Part shown: positions 35,412 to 46,685 of the stretch, piece by piece
Position numbering within the stretch: the stretch's first letter is position 1
Layout of the letters: the number at the start of each line of letters is the position of its first letter
Origin: Actinocorallia longicatena
GTDB lineage: Bacteria > Actinomycetota > Actinomycetes > Streptosporangiales > Streptosporangiaceae
NCBI RefSeq assembly: GCF_039534125.1
Contig: NZ_BAAAUV010000001.1
Coordinates: 558,001 to 622,000, forward strand
DNA: 64,000 bases
Direction of reading: 5' to 3'
Notes under the pieces: generated by a model
Told to the model about the DNA's origin: nothing
What the model saw: only the letters and a program-made list of their open reading frames with translations
The model's database searches: none
Made by a program: the position numbers and the translations under genes

Positions 35412-36506
35412 ATGACCTACCGGGTCGGACAGTGGGCGACGGGCAACGTCGGGAAGCAGGCCCTGCGGGCGATCATCGTCCACCCCGAGCTGGAGCTGGC
35501 GGGCCTGGTGGTCAGCGACCCCGCCAAGGTCGGCAGGGACGCGGGCGAGCTCGCCGGGCTCGACCTGGTCACGGGAATCCTGGCCACCGACGATCCGGCC
35601 GCGCTGATCGCTCTGCGCCCCGACGTCGTCTCCTACACCGCGGTCGGGACGGCCGGCCGCAACGAGGTCGCCACCGGCAAGCGCCCCACCGGAGCCCTCG
35701 ACGACCTGTGCGGCCTGCTCTCGGCCGGGATCGACGTGGTCTCCACCGCGCTGATCCCGATGGTCCATCCCGGCTCCGCCGACCCCGAAGGGGTCAGGAG
35801 ACTCGAGGAGGCCTGCGCGGCGGGCGGCTCGTCCTGCCTCACCACGGGCCTCGACCCCGGGCTCATGAACGACGTGCTGCCGGTCATCCTCAGCGGGATC
35901 TGCCTGCGGATCGACGCCGTGAAGGTCTCCGAGGTCATGTGCTACGGCCTGTGGGACAAGCCGGAGGCCATCGTCGGGAAGTTCGGCTTCGGCAAGCCCC
36001 TCGACCACGTGCCGCCGATCCTCCAGCCCGGCGTGCTCACGATCATGTGGGGTTCGATCGTTCATCTGATCGCCGAGCAGCTCGGCGTCGCGCTGGACGA
36101 GGTGACCGAGGGCTACGAGCTCAGCCCCGCCCCCGAGACGTTCGAGATCCCCGCGGGCGTCATCGCCGAGGGCACCTCGGCGGCCATGCGATTCCGCGTC
36201 TGCGGCGTCCGGGACGGCCGCGAGGTGATCGTGGTCGAGCACGTCACCCGGCTGCGGGAGGATCTGGCCCCGCACTGGCCCGCTCCCCCGTTCGGGGAGA
36301 CCGGCGGCTACCGGGTCGAGATCGCCGGCGAGCCGTCGTGGCGGATGGACATCGCCAATCCGGGCGTCACCGACCCGACGATCCCCGGCACGCTGGCGAC
36401 CGCGCTGCGGCTGGTGAACGCGATCCCCGCGGTGGCCGAGGCCGGTCCCGGCCTGCACACGCCGTTCACGCTGCCGACCCTGTCGGGCCGGGGGCTACTC
36501 CAGTAG
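35412..36506 (+). CDS. dihydrodipicolinate reductase-like NAD(P)-binding protein
   Basis: A 364-residue enzyme of the group annotated as dihydrodipicolinate reductase or 2,4-diaminopentanoate dehydrogenase-like, common in mycobacteria and relatives. The N-terminal Rossmann motif is VGQWATGNVGKQALRAI, with VVSYTAVGT and STALIPMVHPGSADPEGVRR. Mid-protein GLDPGLMNDVLPVIL and the C-terminal WRMDIANPGVTDPTIPGTLA are also typical of that group. Many members lie in sterol or lipid catabolic clusters, and the true substrate is unknown; it is not the lysine-pathway DapB. The start ATG follows GAGGAGGCGGG. The TetR-type palindrome upstream suggests induction. It overlaps the phosphatase gene by 12 bases at the 3' ends. 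Confidence 0.82.
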   Translation: MTYRVGQWATGNVGKQALRAIIVHPELELAGLVVSDPAKVGRDAGELAGLDLVTGILATDDPAALIALRPDVVSYTAVGTAGRNEVATGKRPTGALDDLCGLLSAGIDVVSTALIPMVHPGSADPEGVRRLEEACAAGGSSCLTTGLDPGLMNDVLPVILSGICLRIDAVKVSEVMCYGLWDKPEAIVGKFGFGKPLDHVPPILQPGVLTIMWGSIVHLIAEQLGVALDEVTEGYELSPAPETFEIPAGVIAEGTSAAMRFRVCGVRDGREVIVVEHVTRLREDLAPHWPAPPFGETGGYRVEIAGEPSWRMDIANPGVTDPTIPGTLATALRLVNAIPAVAEAGPGLHTPFTLPTLSGRGLLQ

Positions 36507-37274
36507 CGCGCCGCGCAGGGCGGTGATGTCGCCGCCCAGCCCGTCCTTCACGAAGGTCTCGAAGGAGCCGAACCGGCGGCCGACCTCGTCGAACGCCGCG
36601 TCGAGGTAGCCCTGCCTGACGTCCAGCAGCGGCTCGACCAGCGCGACGTCGATCTTGCTGTCCGGGCCGCGGAACATGTCGATCAGCGGGGCCTGGCGGA
36701 GGTTGGTCAGCAGGTAGTCGTTGTAGACCGTCTCGACCGGGACGTCCAGCGCCGTCAGCACGATCGCGGCCATCCAGCCGGTGCGGTCCTTTCCCGCGGT
36801 GCAGTGGAACATGACCGGCTCGCCCTCTGACAGCAGCCGGAACGTGGTCGCGAACGCGTCGCGCGGCAGCGGGTCGTTCACGAACCAGCGGTACATCTCC
36901 GTCATGATCTTCTCGGCTCCGCCGTCGCCCAGGACCCGCCGCTGGAGATCGTGGTCGTCGGTCGTGAACAGCGGGGCGAGGGTGACGTAGATGTCGTGGT
37001 CGGCGGCGAAGACCGGCAGTTCCAGGCTCTCCACCCCGGCGGGCACCCGGTCGAAGCCGCTGTAGGCGGTCTCGCCCGGACCTCGGAAGTCGACGACGGA
37101 CCTCAGTCCCAGCCCCTCGAGGATCCCGAGATCGTCGTCGGTCAGCTGGTTGAGCGCCTCGGCCCGCAGCGCCCGGCCCGGCCGCACCCTGCGTCCGCTC
37201 CGGGTTCGATATCCGCCCAGGTCACGGGCGTTGGGGGCCTTCTCCAGGCCCAGTGAAGCTCCGCCGTCCACCAT
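36495..37274 (-). CDS. PtpB-like tyrosine-protein phosphatase
   Basis: A 259-residue phosphatase. The P-loop CTAGKDRTG (Cys158, Arg164, within VMFHCTAGKDRTGW) is the signature of the triple-specificity/PtpB group. The N-terminal APNARDLGGYRTRSGRRVRP, followed by RALRAEALNQLTDDDL, is also typical (N-x-RDLGG). MTEMYRWFVNDPLP carries the general-acid region. Lack of a signal peptide suggests a cytosolic enzyme or one secreted without a leader. It may act on phosphotyrosine or phosphoinositides. The start is ATG 37274 (an alternative ATG follows GLEKAPNARD by none). It converges on the reductase gene with a 12-base overlap. Confidence 0.9.
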   Translation of the reverse strand: MVDGGASLGLEKAPNARDLGGYRTRSGRRVRPGRALRAEALNQLTDDDLGILEGLGLRSVVDFRGPGETAYSGFDRVPAGVESLELPVFAADHDIYVTLAPLFTTDDHDLQRRVLGDGGAEKIMTEMYRWFVNDPLPRDAFATTFRLLSEGEPVMFHCTAGKDRTGWMAAIVLTALDVPVETVYNDYLLTNLRQAPLIDMFRGPDSKIDVALVEPLLDVRQGYLDAAFDEVGRRFGSFETFVKDGLGGDITALRGALLE

Positions 37275-37362
37275 CGGTCCCCCGTGTGTATCGCCACGCT
37301 GGAAGCATCGCGAGCCAGCCTACAGGTCGAGATCACAGGGCGTGACATGGCAAGCTGGGCAC

Positions 37363-37578
37363 ATGTCTGATCACGAGCAGGACGAACAGATCAACGACGC
37401 GGCCGAGGTCGAAGAGACCCCGGAGGAGGAGTCCAAGCGGAAGTTCCGTGAGGCGCTGGAGCGCAAGAAGAGCGGCGCCCAGGGCGGCGTGGGCGGTGGC
37501 AAGGGCGGGTCGAAGATCCACGGCACGCACGCCCAGGCCGGCGGCAAGCGCACCTTCCGCCGCAAGGCGGGCGGCTGA
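37363..37578 (+). CDS. DUF5302 family small protein
   Basis: A 71-residue hydrophilic protein widely conserved in actinobacteria as DUF5302. An acidic N-terminal half (NDAAEVEETPEEESKRKFRE) is followed by a Lys/Gly-rich C-terminal half (ALERKKSGAQGG, SKIHGTHAQAGGKRTFRRKA). It is probably disordered and nucleic-acid or ribosome associated, but no function is established. ATG 37363 gives the family's MSDHEQDE opening. A strong hairpin follows directly, so it is a single-gene transcript. Confidence 0.9.
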   Translation: MSDHEQDEQINDAAEVEETPEEESKRKFREALERKKSGAQGGVGGGKGGSKIHGTHAQAGGKRTFRRKAGG

Positions 37579-37590
37579 CACAGAGCACGT

Positions 37591-37611
37591 GAGGCCCCCG
37601 CCGGGGGCCTC
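37591..37611. terminator. hairpin after DUF5302 gene
   Basis: Nine-base arms GAGGCCCCC/GGGGGCCTC with a three-base loop, between the converging ends of the DUF5302 gene and the membrane gene at 37635. It likely ends transcription in both directions. Confidence 0.75.
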
Positions 37612-37634
37612 AGTGCCGGTCCGCCCGGACGCGT

Positions 37635-38381
37635 TCAGCCCTGGTCGGGGCGGCCCGCGATCAGGTCCTGGAACCGGCGCTTGGCATGGTTCATCGGCCG
37701 CCTCATGCGCGACTCCCGCCGGACGGCCTTCCGCATCTTCTTCGACTCCGCCGGATACCGTTTGCGCGCCCACGGCGACTCCGGCCGGGCCAGCCGCATC
37801 GCCCCGACGATCGCGAAGATCCCCACGTAGAGGCCGAAGATCCCCGCCCACATCTTGCCCTTGAGCAGGCAGATGATCGACAGCGCGAGCGAGATCACCA
37901 GATAGATCGCCAGCCCCAGCGGGGTGTCCTCGCCCGACGAGGACGGGTCGTTCAGGCCGAGAGGGCTCAGCCCGAGCAGCGCGAGGCCCGTCAGGGCGAC
38001 CGCGATGAAGACGGCGTCCACCGAGATCCGGCCCTGCTCGCTCCAGTAGACGTCCTCCAGCCGCAGGACGAGCGCGAACTCGTCCAGGACCAGCGCCGCC
38101 CCGACGCCGAACACCGCGGCGGTGAGGGCGGCCCATCCGTCGTTGATGTCCTCGACGGCCAGGCCCGCAATGCCGCCGACGCACATGAAGACCAGGCCGA
38201 ACACCACGTGGTGGATGTGCGTGCCGCCCGGGGTGATGTTGCCCGGCCACCACTTCACCTGGCGGCGGATCATCCGGACGCTGAACCTGATGAACAGGAA
38301 CGCGAGGATGAAGAAGACGAAGAAGCAGAACAACCGCAGCCGGTTGGTGTCCACGATGGTCTGCTGGAACCAGTCGATCAT
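37635..38381 (-). CDS. multispanning membrane protein with HIHH motif
   Basis: A 248-residue integral membrane protein with about six helices (LFCFFVFFILAFLFIRFSVR, HHVVFGLVFMCVGGIAGLAV, ALTAAVFGVGAALVLDEFAL, VDAVFIAVALTGLALLGL, LAIYLVISLALSIICL, WAGIFGLYVGIFAIVGAMR). A GTHIHHVVFG cluster could bind a metal, and the basic C-terminal tail (RMRRPMNHAKRRF) is cytoplasmic. The family is known only as a conserved actinobacterial membrane protein. It is last in a leftward run of three membrane genes with small gaps or overlaps, which suggests an operon. Confidence 0.75.
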   Translation of the reverse strand: MIDWFQQTIVDTNRLRLFCFFVFFILAFLFIRFSVRMIRRQVKWWPGNITPGGTHIHHVVFGLVFMCVGGIAGLAVEDINDGWAALTAAVFGVGAALVLDEFALVLRLEDVYWSEQGRISVDAVFIAVALTGLALLGLSPLGLNDPSSSGEDTPLGLAIYLVISLALSIICLLKGKMWAGIFGLYVGIFAIVGAMRLARPESPWARKRYPAESKKMRKAVRRESRMRRPMNHAKRRFQDLIAGRPDQG

Positions 38382-38400
38382 TGTGGATCGACCCTATCCG

Positions 38401-38802
38401 CTACTCCACGGAGCCGGTGGACGCCACACGGTCGCGGCGGAGCCAGAGCAGGCCCAGGATCGGCAGCACCAGCGGGACATAGCCGTATCCGGACCCGAAC
38501 TCCGACCAGACGGTCGGCTCGGGGAACTCCTTGCCGTCCAGGACGCTGAACAGCCCGACCCCCACCACCCCGGCCAGCTCGACCGCGATCGCCGCGAGCG
38601 CGACCTTCCGGCGTGAGGTCCACAGCGCGACCGTCGCCAGCAGGTAGATCACCGCTGCCAGCGCCGACAGCAGGTAGGCGACGGGGGCGTCGCCGAAGCG
38701 CAGCGCGATCTGGACGCCCGACCGCGCGCCCGCCGCCAGGGTGAAGATCGCGTAGGTCGCGACGAGGGCCCGCCCGGGGCCGGAGGCCAGTTCAGATGCC
38801 AT
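38401..38802 (-). CDS. small membrane protein, four helices
   Basis: A 133-residue protein with four hydrophobic helices (LVATYAIFTLAAGARSGVQI, LLSALAAVIYLLATVALW, VALAAIAVELAGVVGVGLFS, YVPLVLPILGLLWLRRD). A family without known function. The ATG start overlaps the end of the upstream gene by 11 bases, and 19 bases separate it from the downstream one. The three-gene arrangement is the only functional clue. Confidence 0.75.
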   Translation of the reverse strand: MASELASGPGRALVATYAIFTLAAGARSGVQIALRFGDAPVAYLLSALAAVIYLLATVALWTSRRKVALAAIAVELAGVVGVGLFSVLDGKEFPEPTVWSEFGSGYGYVPLVLPILGLLWLRRDRVASTGSVE

Positions 38803-39151
38803 TCCACAGGTCCTGCATGCGAAGGATGACCACGGGGACGGTCAGGCAGGCGATGCCCGCGGCGACCGAGCCCCACTTGCTGCGCTCCCCCGCGCCGAGG
38901 AACGCGCCGACGGGAAGGACGACCAGCGAGCCGAGCAGATACCCGATGAAGGTGGCCTTCTCGGCGGGCTCCTCACCGCGTGCCATCTGCACGAACGCCG
39001 TGACGACCTGGGCCAGCAGCCCGGCTTCGACCACGGCCATGCCGATCAGGTGCACGGCCTGGACCGGCTTGTCCCGCGCGGCGGAGACCAGGCACCAGAC
39101 GGCCATTCCCAGAGCCAGGACCATGAGCGTCCCGGCCAGCCAGCCCACCAT
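38792..39151 (-). CDS. small membrane protein, first gene of membrane cluster
   Basis: A 119-residue integral membrane protein with three to four helices (MVGWLAGTLMVLALGMAVWC, HLIGMAVVEAGLLAQVVTAF, FIGYLLGSLVVLPVGAFLG, VAAGIACLTVPVVILRMQ). The start ATG 39151 follows a strong GGAGGG site; a much longer frame upstream is a shadow of the MocR gene region. It overlaps the next gene by 11 bases and is thus probably cotranscribed with it. Function unknown. Confidence 0.75.
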   Translation of the reverse strand: MVGWLAGTLMVLALGMAVWCLVSAARDKPVQAVHLIGMAVVEAGLLAQVVTAFVQMARGEEPAEKATFIGYLLGSLVVLPVGAFLGAGERSKWGSVAAGIACLTVPVVILRMQDLWNGI

Positions 39152-39222
39152 TGAGCATCCCTCCCGGTGGACCACCGTACCGCCGGGCCGGCAGGGCCTG
39201 GACCCGGGTCGCACGACCCGGG

Positions 39223-40662
39223 TCAGACGTAGGCGGGCAGCGGGCGGGCCAGGGGCAGCGACTCGATGTCGGCATAGGCTGCGGCCAGCCGGTCGACGGT
39301 CTCTGTCAGGACGTCGGGCGTGAGCACGAAGGGGATGCGGAAGCAGTCCTCGAGGACGCCGTCGACGCCGAAGACCGGCCCGGGGACGATCCGGACGCCG
39401 CGCCGCAGGGCGGCCTCGGAGACCTGGACGGCCACCGGGGCGGGCAGCCTCACCCACAGCGACATCCCGCCGCCGGGGACGGTGAAGGTCCACTCCGGAA
39501 GCCGGAGATTGAGGGCGTCGACCAGGGCGTCCCTGCTGGCCAGCAGCAGCCGCCGGCGCTCGGCGCGGACCTCCTCGATCCGCTGGAACAGCTCGGCGAC
39601 GATCAGCTGGTCGAGGATCGGGGTGCCGATGTCCATCGGCTCGCGGGCGACGGCCAGCCGGGCCGCCAGCGGGATCGAGGTCCGGATCCAGCCGACCCGC
39701 AGGCCGCCCCAGAACAGCTTGGACGCCGACCCGACCGAGATCACCCGTCCGCCGGCGTCGAAGCAGGCCATCGGCCGGACCGGCGGGACGTCGATCTCCA
39801 GCTCGGCGAAGGTCTCGTCCGAGATCACCTGTGCCTGGGCGGCGCGGGCGGCGGCGACCACGCCCTCCCTGGTCTCCTCCGCCATCAGGTGCCCGGTCGG
39901 GTTCTGGAAGTCGGGCACGGTGTAGGCCAGCCGGGCCGCCGCCTGCCGCATGGCCGCGCCCATCAGCTCGACGTCCCAGCCGTCGTGGACGCCGACGGGC
40001 ACGAGCCGGGCGCCCCGGTCGCGGAGCGAGCTGAGCGCGTGCGGGTAGGTGGGCCGCTCCACCATCACGGTGTCGCCGCTGTTGGCCAGCGTCCGGAACA
40101 GCAGCGCGCACGCGTGCTGCGCGCCGGTGGTGACGACGATCTCCTCGGGCCGCGTGGGCAGGCCGCGCCGGGTGTACCGCTCGGCGATCGCCACGCGCAG
40201 GGCCATCACGCCGTTGGGTTCGTATCCGGCGCCGCAGCTGTAGCGCGGCAGCTCCCGGACGGCCGCCTCGACGCACTCGGCGAAGACCTCGGGCGCGGCG
40301 GGCGCGGCGCAGCCGAGGTCGGTCATGCCGTCGACCCGGCCGTGCTGGGCGGTGAACCGGGGGGCGCCCCCCGACAGCGGCTGGGCGAGCGGAAGGGCCG
40401 TCCAGCTTCCGGCGCCCTGGCGGCTGGTGATGTAGCCGTCCTCGCGCAGGGCGTCGTAGGCGGCGGTGACGGTGGTCCGGCTCACGCCGAGGGCCGTCGC
40501 GAGGTCGCGTTCGGCCGGCAGCCGGACGCGCAGGGCGACCTTGCCGTCCTGGATCAGCCCGCGCAGGCCGCGCGCGAGCGCCACATAGACGGGCCGCTCG
40601 TGCGGGACCTCCCCGAGCAGCCGGGCCACCTGGAGTCCACTGACGTACCGCGTCTCGCTCAT
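39223..40662 (-). CDS. MocR-type GntR/aminotransferase-like regulator
   Basis: A 479-residue chimeric regulator. Residues about 20-90 are a GntR winged helix (YVALARGLRGLIQDGKVALR, RLPAERDLATALGVSRTTVT, AYDALREDGYITSRQGAGSW). The remainder is a fold-type I PLP aminotransferase domain with TTGAQHACALLFRTL, PDFQNPTGHLM, ISDETFAELE and the PLP Lys in VGSASKLFWGGLRVGWIR. MocR proteins respond to PLP or amino-compound ligands. The start ATG 40662 opens MSETRYVSG. The divergent small membrane gene at 40760 across a 97-base gap with repeated GCCA/TTGGC blocks (AGGCAAGCCATTGGCATG) is the likely target. Confidence 0.93.
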   Translation of the reverse strand: MSETRYVSGLQVARLLGEVPHERPVYVALARGLRGLIQDGKVALRVRLPAERDLATALGVSRTTVTAAYDALREDGYITSRQGAGSWTALPLAQPLSGGAPRFTAQHGRVDGMTDLGCAAPAAPEVFAECVEAAVRELPRYSCGAGYEPNGVMALRVAIAERYTRRGLPTRPEEIVVTTGAQHACALLFRTLANSGDTVMVERPTYPHALSSLRDRGARLVPVGVHDGWDVELMGAAMRQAAARLAYTVPDFQNPTGHLMAEETREGVVAAARAAQAQVISDETFAELEIDVPPVRPMACFDAGGRVISVGSASKLFWGGLRVGWIRTSIPLAARLAVAREPMDIGTPILDQLIVAELFQRIEEVRAERRRLLLASRDALVDALNLRLPEWTFTVPGGGMSLWVRLPAPVAVQVSEAALRRGVRIVPGPVFGVDGVLEDCFRIPFVLTPDVLTETVDRLAAAYADIESLPLARPLPAYV

Positions 40663-40949
40663 ACAGGCCACTTTGCCTGATTGGCTCTTAACAGGCAAGC
40701 CATTGGCATGACCTAATGAAAGTGGCCCGAGATCGACATCCCCCCAAAGGAGCCAGGCCATGATCTTCTTCCTCTTCTTCTTCGCCGCTCTGGCCGTCAC
40801 GGTCCCCTTCTTCGGCGCCGACTCGCGCGACGGCCGGGACTGGTCCCTCCAGCCGTCCGGATTCCTTCCTCGCATCCGGCCGCCGGTTCGATCTGACAAC
40901 GTGGGGGTCGAGCCGGAAGAATGCCGGTCGACCAAGGAGGACGAGAGAG

Positions 40950-43304
<2,355 letters not shown>

Positions 43305-43330
43305 CCGTACCGGGTCTTCTGAATCGAGGA

Positions 43331-43352
43331 GGCGGGCCGGTCACGGCCCGCC
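43331..43352. terminator. hairpin after tex
   Basis: Eight-base arms GGCGGGCC/GGCCCGCC around a six-base loop, between the converging ends of tex and the lipoprotein gene at 43358. It likely serves both. Confidence 0.65.
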
Positions 43353-43357
43353 GCTCG

Positions 43358-44125
43358 TCAGGGGGTGCGGACCCCGGTGACGGCGAAGCGCTCGACCTCG
43401 GCCAGGTGGCCGCCGGTGGAGGCGACGATCGTGAGGACGGCCTTCGGCGGGGCGTTCCGGAAGGTGAGGCGGGCGGTCCACGGGAACCGTTCGCCGCCCG
43501 CGGGAAGGCAGCAGAAGCCGCCCAGCGGGGTGTCCGAGGCGAGGCCGCGGACGCGGATCCGGATGCTCTCGTCGACGCCGCTGATCCGGCCGCCGACCCG
43601 CACCGGAGACGTCGCCTTCGAACCGTAGGACGGCGTGGTGAGCGTGAAGGTGGTGTCGTCGGTGCCGACCACCTCCCAGGGCGCGTCCTCCTCCGCGCCG
43701 ACCCGGAACAGGTGGACGATCGCCGCGGTGCCGTCGGCGTTCCTCTCGGCCCGGTAACCGACTCCGATATGCGCCTCCGTGCGGCCTATGACGGGCTTGG
43801 TGACACGGTCGATGCCCGGCAGCCCCAGATAGCCGGAGGCGAACGACAGGGCCGTCTGGGCGGCGTCCAGGTGCCAGGGAGAGTGGCCGCCCGAGCGGTG
43901 GGAGCGCTGCCAGGCGGCGACCTCCCCCGCCGAGGCGAACGGCCACAGCGGAACGTAGCCGTCCGGCAGCATCTTCGTGACCGCCGCGGGGCTCGCGGGA
44001 ACCGTCGGGGACGCGGGAGCCGTCAGGCTCACCGGCGGCTCACCGGTGGTGGCCGAGGAGCAGGCGGCGGCCAGCGGCGCCACCGCGACCGCGGCGATGA
44101 GGTGTCGTGTTCTCACGGCTCGCAC
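43358..44125 (-). CDS. lipoprotein with Gmad2/Ig-like C-terminal domain
   Basis: A 255-residue lipoprotein (signal HLIAAVAVAPLAAACSS, lipobox LAAAC, Cys22). A Thr/Pro/Ser linker leads to a domain with PDGYVPLWPFASAGEVAAWQ and LGLPGIDRVTKPVIG. The second half carries ATSPVRVGGRISGVDESIRI and TLTIVASTGG-like strands (VLTIVASTGGHLAEVERFAV). These resemble the Gmad2 immunoglobulin-like domain of bacterial spore-germination and surface proteins. The exact role is unknown; location is the outer face of the membrane. It faces tex across a shared hairpin and is 39 bases from the MFS gene upstream, with which it may be cotranscribed. Confidence 0.75.
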   Translation of the reverse strand: MRAVRTRHLIAAVAVAPLAAACSSATTGEPPVSLTAPASPTVPASPAAVTKMLPDGYVPLWPFASAGEVAAWQRSHRSGGHSPWHLDAAQTALSFASGYLGLPGIDRVTKPVIGRTEAHIGVGYRAERNADGTAAIVHLFRVGAEEDAPWEVVGTDDTTFTLTTPSYGSKATSPVRVGGRISGVDESIRIRVRGLASDTPLGGFCCLPAGGERFPWTARLTFRNAPPKAVLTIVASTGGHLAEVERFAVTGVRTP

Positions 44126-44164
44126 CCGCCCTTCTCGCCGGAACCCTGCCCAGCGGGGGGCGCT

Positions 44165-45364
44165 TCACGCCGCGACGGGCTCGCGCTCTCCCTCGGGTTC
44201 GAGCACCCGGGCGGTGCGCCAGGCGGGCAGCGCCAGCAGGACCATGACGACGCCGAGCGTCCCGGCCAGGGCGAAGCCCCAGCCGGCGCCGTGGGCGTCG
44301 ATGACCGAGCCCGCGGTCGGCCCCGAGGCCGCGACGCCGAGCGTCAGGGCGGTGCCGTGCAGGCCCATCGCCTCGCCCCTCGCCGAGGAGGGCACCCAGC
44401 GGCTGAGGGTGTCGATCGTGCTCGACAGGGCGGGCGAGCACAGCAGACCGGCCGGGACCAGCGCCACCGCCAGCCAGGGCCAGCCGCCGACCAGGCCGAC
44501 CGGCGCGGTCAGCGCGCCCATCAGCGCCACCATGACCAGCGGCGAGACGGCGCGCGGCAAAGCCCCGTAGACGAAGCCGCCGACCAGCGACCACAGGCAC
44601 CAGACCGCGATGAACAGCCCGGTCCAGGTCTCGGCGCCGTCGGCCTTGAGCGCCGCGACGATGCCGAGCTCGGTCGCCGACAGGATGAACGTGGTCGCGA
44701 AGACCACGCCGAACAGGCCGAACGTCGCCGGAGTCAGCCACACCCGGCGGGGCACCGGCCTGCCGCCCGTCTCCTCCTCGTCCTCGGCGCGTGTCGGCGG
44801 GTTCAGCATCAGCAGCCCGGCCCCGGCGGCGAGCAGGCCGACGGCGATGGCCCCCATCGTCCAGAGGCCGCCGGCACCCGTGACGCCCGCGACGGCCGCC
44901 GCGGGCCCGACCATGTAGGAGACCTCGACCAGCATGCTGTCGAGGGCGAAGGCGGGACGCCGCTGGTCGGCCGGGACCATCGCGGCGATGCACTGCCGCA
45001 CCACGCCGAACACGGGCAGCGACAGCGCGCCTCCGACGAGTGCCCCCGCGACGAGCGGCCAGTAGGACAGGTGCGGGGCGGTGAACCAGAAACCGACCTG
45101 CGCGACGGTCGTCACGACGAGGACCGGACGCAGCCCGTACCGGTCGACGAAGCGCCCGGCCACCGGCGACCCCAGCGCGACGCCCAGCGTCGAGGCGGCA
45201 CCGACGATTCCCGCGCGGAAGAAGCCCAGCTGGAGCTCATGAACCACATGCAGGGTCAGGGTCAGCCCGGCCGCGGTGATCGGGATGCGGGCCAGCAGCC
45301 CGACGAACAGCAGCACCCGGACGCCGGGCAGGGCGAGGACCTTCCTGTAAGGCTCGACAGTCAT
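44165..45364 (-). CDS. MFS transporter
   Basis: A 399-residue major facilitator with 12 predicted helices (for example VLLFVGLLARIPITAAGLTL, GPAAAVAGVTGAGGLWTMGA, LAVALVPAGLLCSPALSSTI). The motif-A-like loop is GSPVAGRFVDRYGLRPVLVV. A long cytoplasmic loop (NPPTRAEDEEETGGRPVPRR) joins the two halves. Members with this pattern export drugs or metabolites; the substrate is unknown. I chose ATG 45364 (MTVEPYRK), ten bases after GGAGGT; ATG 45373 (MNQM) is too close to that site. The lipoprotein gene lies 39 bases downstream, so the two may form a transcript. Confidence 0.88.
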   Translation of the reverse strand: MTVEPYRKVLALPGVRVLLFVGLLARIPITAAGLTLTLHVVHELQLGFFRAGIVGAASTLGVALGSPVAGRFVDRYGLRPVLVVTTVAQVGFWFTAPHLSYWPLVAGALVGGALSLPVFGVVRQCIAAMVPADQRRPAFALDSMLVEVSYMVGPAAAVAGVTGAGGLWTMGAIAVGLLAAGAGLLMLNPPTRAEDEEETGGRPVPRRVWLTPATFGLFGVVFATTFILSATELGIVAALKADGAETWTGLFIAVWCLWSLVGGFVYGALPRAVSPLVMVALMGALTAPVGLVGGWPWLAVALVPAGLLCSPALSSTIDTLSRWVPSSARGEAMGLHGTALTLGVAASGPTAGSVIDAHGAGWGFALAGTLGVVMVLLALPAWRTARVLEPEGEREPVAA

Positions 45365-45541
45365 CTGGTTCATTACCTCCGACCGGCCATCATGCCAGCC
45401 GTCCCACCCATCCCGTCCAGGCATTTAGTCTGTGCCGACCGATCTGCCGGATCCGCTTGCCGTGGCGCGTTACGTTCAGTACATTCATCCGAGATCAACC
45501 CGTGATCAACCCCCGAGGGTTGCGGACAGGAGAAGTACCCA

Positions 45542-46552
45542 GTGGATCCCGTTGGCCAGAAGCTGCTCGAGCTCGCGAAGAAAGAGCTCGGCTACAGCGA
45601 GCGGTCGGACGGTACGACCAAGTTCGGCGAGTGGTGGACCAAGAACATCGACGCCGACCACGATTCGTACTTCAACGACGCGCCGTGGTGCGACATGTTC
45701 ATCTCCTACCTGTCCGACCAGGCGGGGACCACCTCCAGCACCGGCCTGTTCGCCTCGACCCCCAAGCACGCGCAGTGGTTCAAGGACCAGAAGGCGACGG
45801 CCTCCAAGCCCGAGCCCGGCGCGATCGTCTTCTACGACTGGTCGGGCGGCAAGGACGTCGACGGCGTCTCGCACGTCGGCATCATCACCAAGGTCTACTC
45901 CGACGGCACCTTCCAGGCGCTCGAGGGCAATGCCGACGACCAGGTGATGTACAAGACCCGCAGCACCGACCAGGTCGCGGTCTACGGCCTGCCCGGCAAG
46001 GTGAAGGTCGCCCCCGTCCGCACGGAGACCTCCTACACGCCCAAGCACGCCGCCCCCGCCCCGACGCCGCAGCAGTACATGACGGACTCCCAGTCCGTGC
46101 TGACGACCTCGGGCCAGGCGCAGGACGTCTCGGAGCCCTCGCCGCACGAGCTGCCCATCAAGGAGGCGGCGCTGACCGGCGCGATCGGCATCGCGGTGCT
46201 CGCGGTCCTCGCGCTCGGCGTCGCCAAGGCCGCCGCCGTCCGGGTCCCGGCCGCCGTGGCCGCCGCCCCCGAGGTGCGCGTCCGCAAGAAGGGGCGCCAC
46301 CACCGCACCTCCGGCGCGCCGCCCGTCGAGCTGCCGGCCGGCATGAACCACTACGACTTCGAGGAGGCGGAGCAGGGCACCATGATGATGCCCGCGCTGT
46401 CCGCCGCCGTCGCCGCCGAGGTCGAGGACCGCGAGTTCTGGGGACGCATCCAGCACCTCAAGGACGACGAGGACTTCGCCTTCTGGACCGACATGCACAC
46501 CGCGGTGACCGCCACCCACGAGACCAACGCGGAGCTGACCTCGTCGCGGTAG
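45542..46552 (+). CDS. CHAP-domain protein with internal membrane helix
   Basis: A 336-residue protein. Residues about 5-155 form a CHAP (NlpC/P60-like) cysteine amidase domain: LELAKKELGYSER, the Cys in NDAPWCDMFISYLSD, GAIVFYDWSGG and the His in GVSHVGIITKV. There is no signal peptide. Residues about 205-228 are one hydrophobic helix (ALTGAIGIAVLAVLALGVAK), followed by a basic linker (RVRKKGRHHRT) and an acidic C-terminus. So the catalytic domain would face one side and the tail the other. Family members act in cell-wall turnover or as structural proteins. GTG 45542 follows AGGAGAAG. It is a stand-alone gene with a terminator. Confidence 0.85.
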   Translation: MDPVGQKLLELAKKELGYSERSDGTTKFGEWWTKNIDADHDSYFNDAPWCDMFISYLSDQAGTTSSTGLFASTPKHAQWFKDQKATASKPEPGAIVFYDWSGGKDVDGVSHVGIITKVYSDGTFQALEGNADDQVMYKTRSTDQVAVYGLPGKVKVAPVRTETSYTPKHAAPAPTPQQYMTDSQSVLTTSGQAQDVSEPSPHELPIKEAALTGAIGIAVLAVLALGVAKAAAVRVPAAVAAAPEVRVRKKGRHHRTSGAPPVELPAGMNHYDFEEAEQGTMMMPALSAAVAAEVEDREFWGRIQHLKDDEDFAFWTDMHTAVTATHETNAELTSSR

Positions 46553-46584
46553 CGCACAGACCCTGGGGATGAGGGAGAGAACGG

Positions 46585-46618
46585 AAGAGGTGCGGTGCCT
46601 ACAGGCCCCGCACCTCTT
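46585..46618. terminator. hairpin with T-run after CHAP gene
   Basis: Eleven-base arms AAGAGGTGCGG/CCGCACCTCTT with a 12-base loop, followed by T bases. It has the shape of an intrinsic terminator and closes the CHAP transcript. Confidence 0.8.
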
Positions 46619-46685
46619 TCGTGTTCTCGATCACCAAGCCCGACACTTCTGAATACAAGCCGATTTTCCGGGCACCTAGCGGTCC

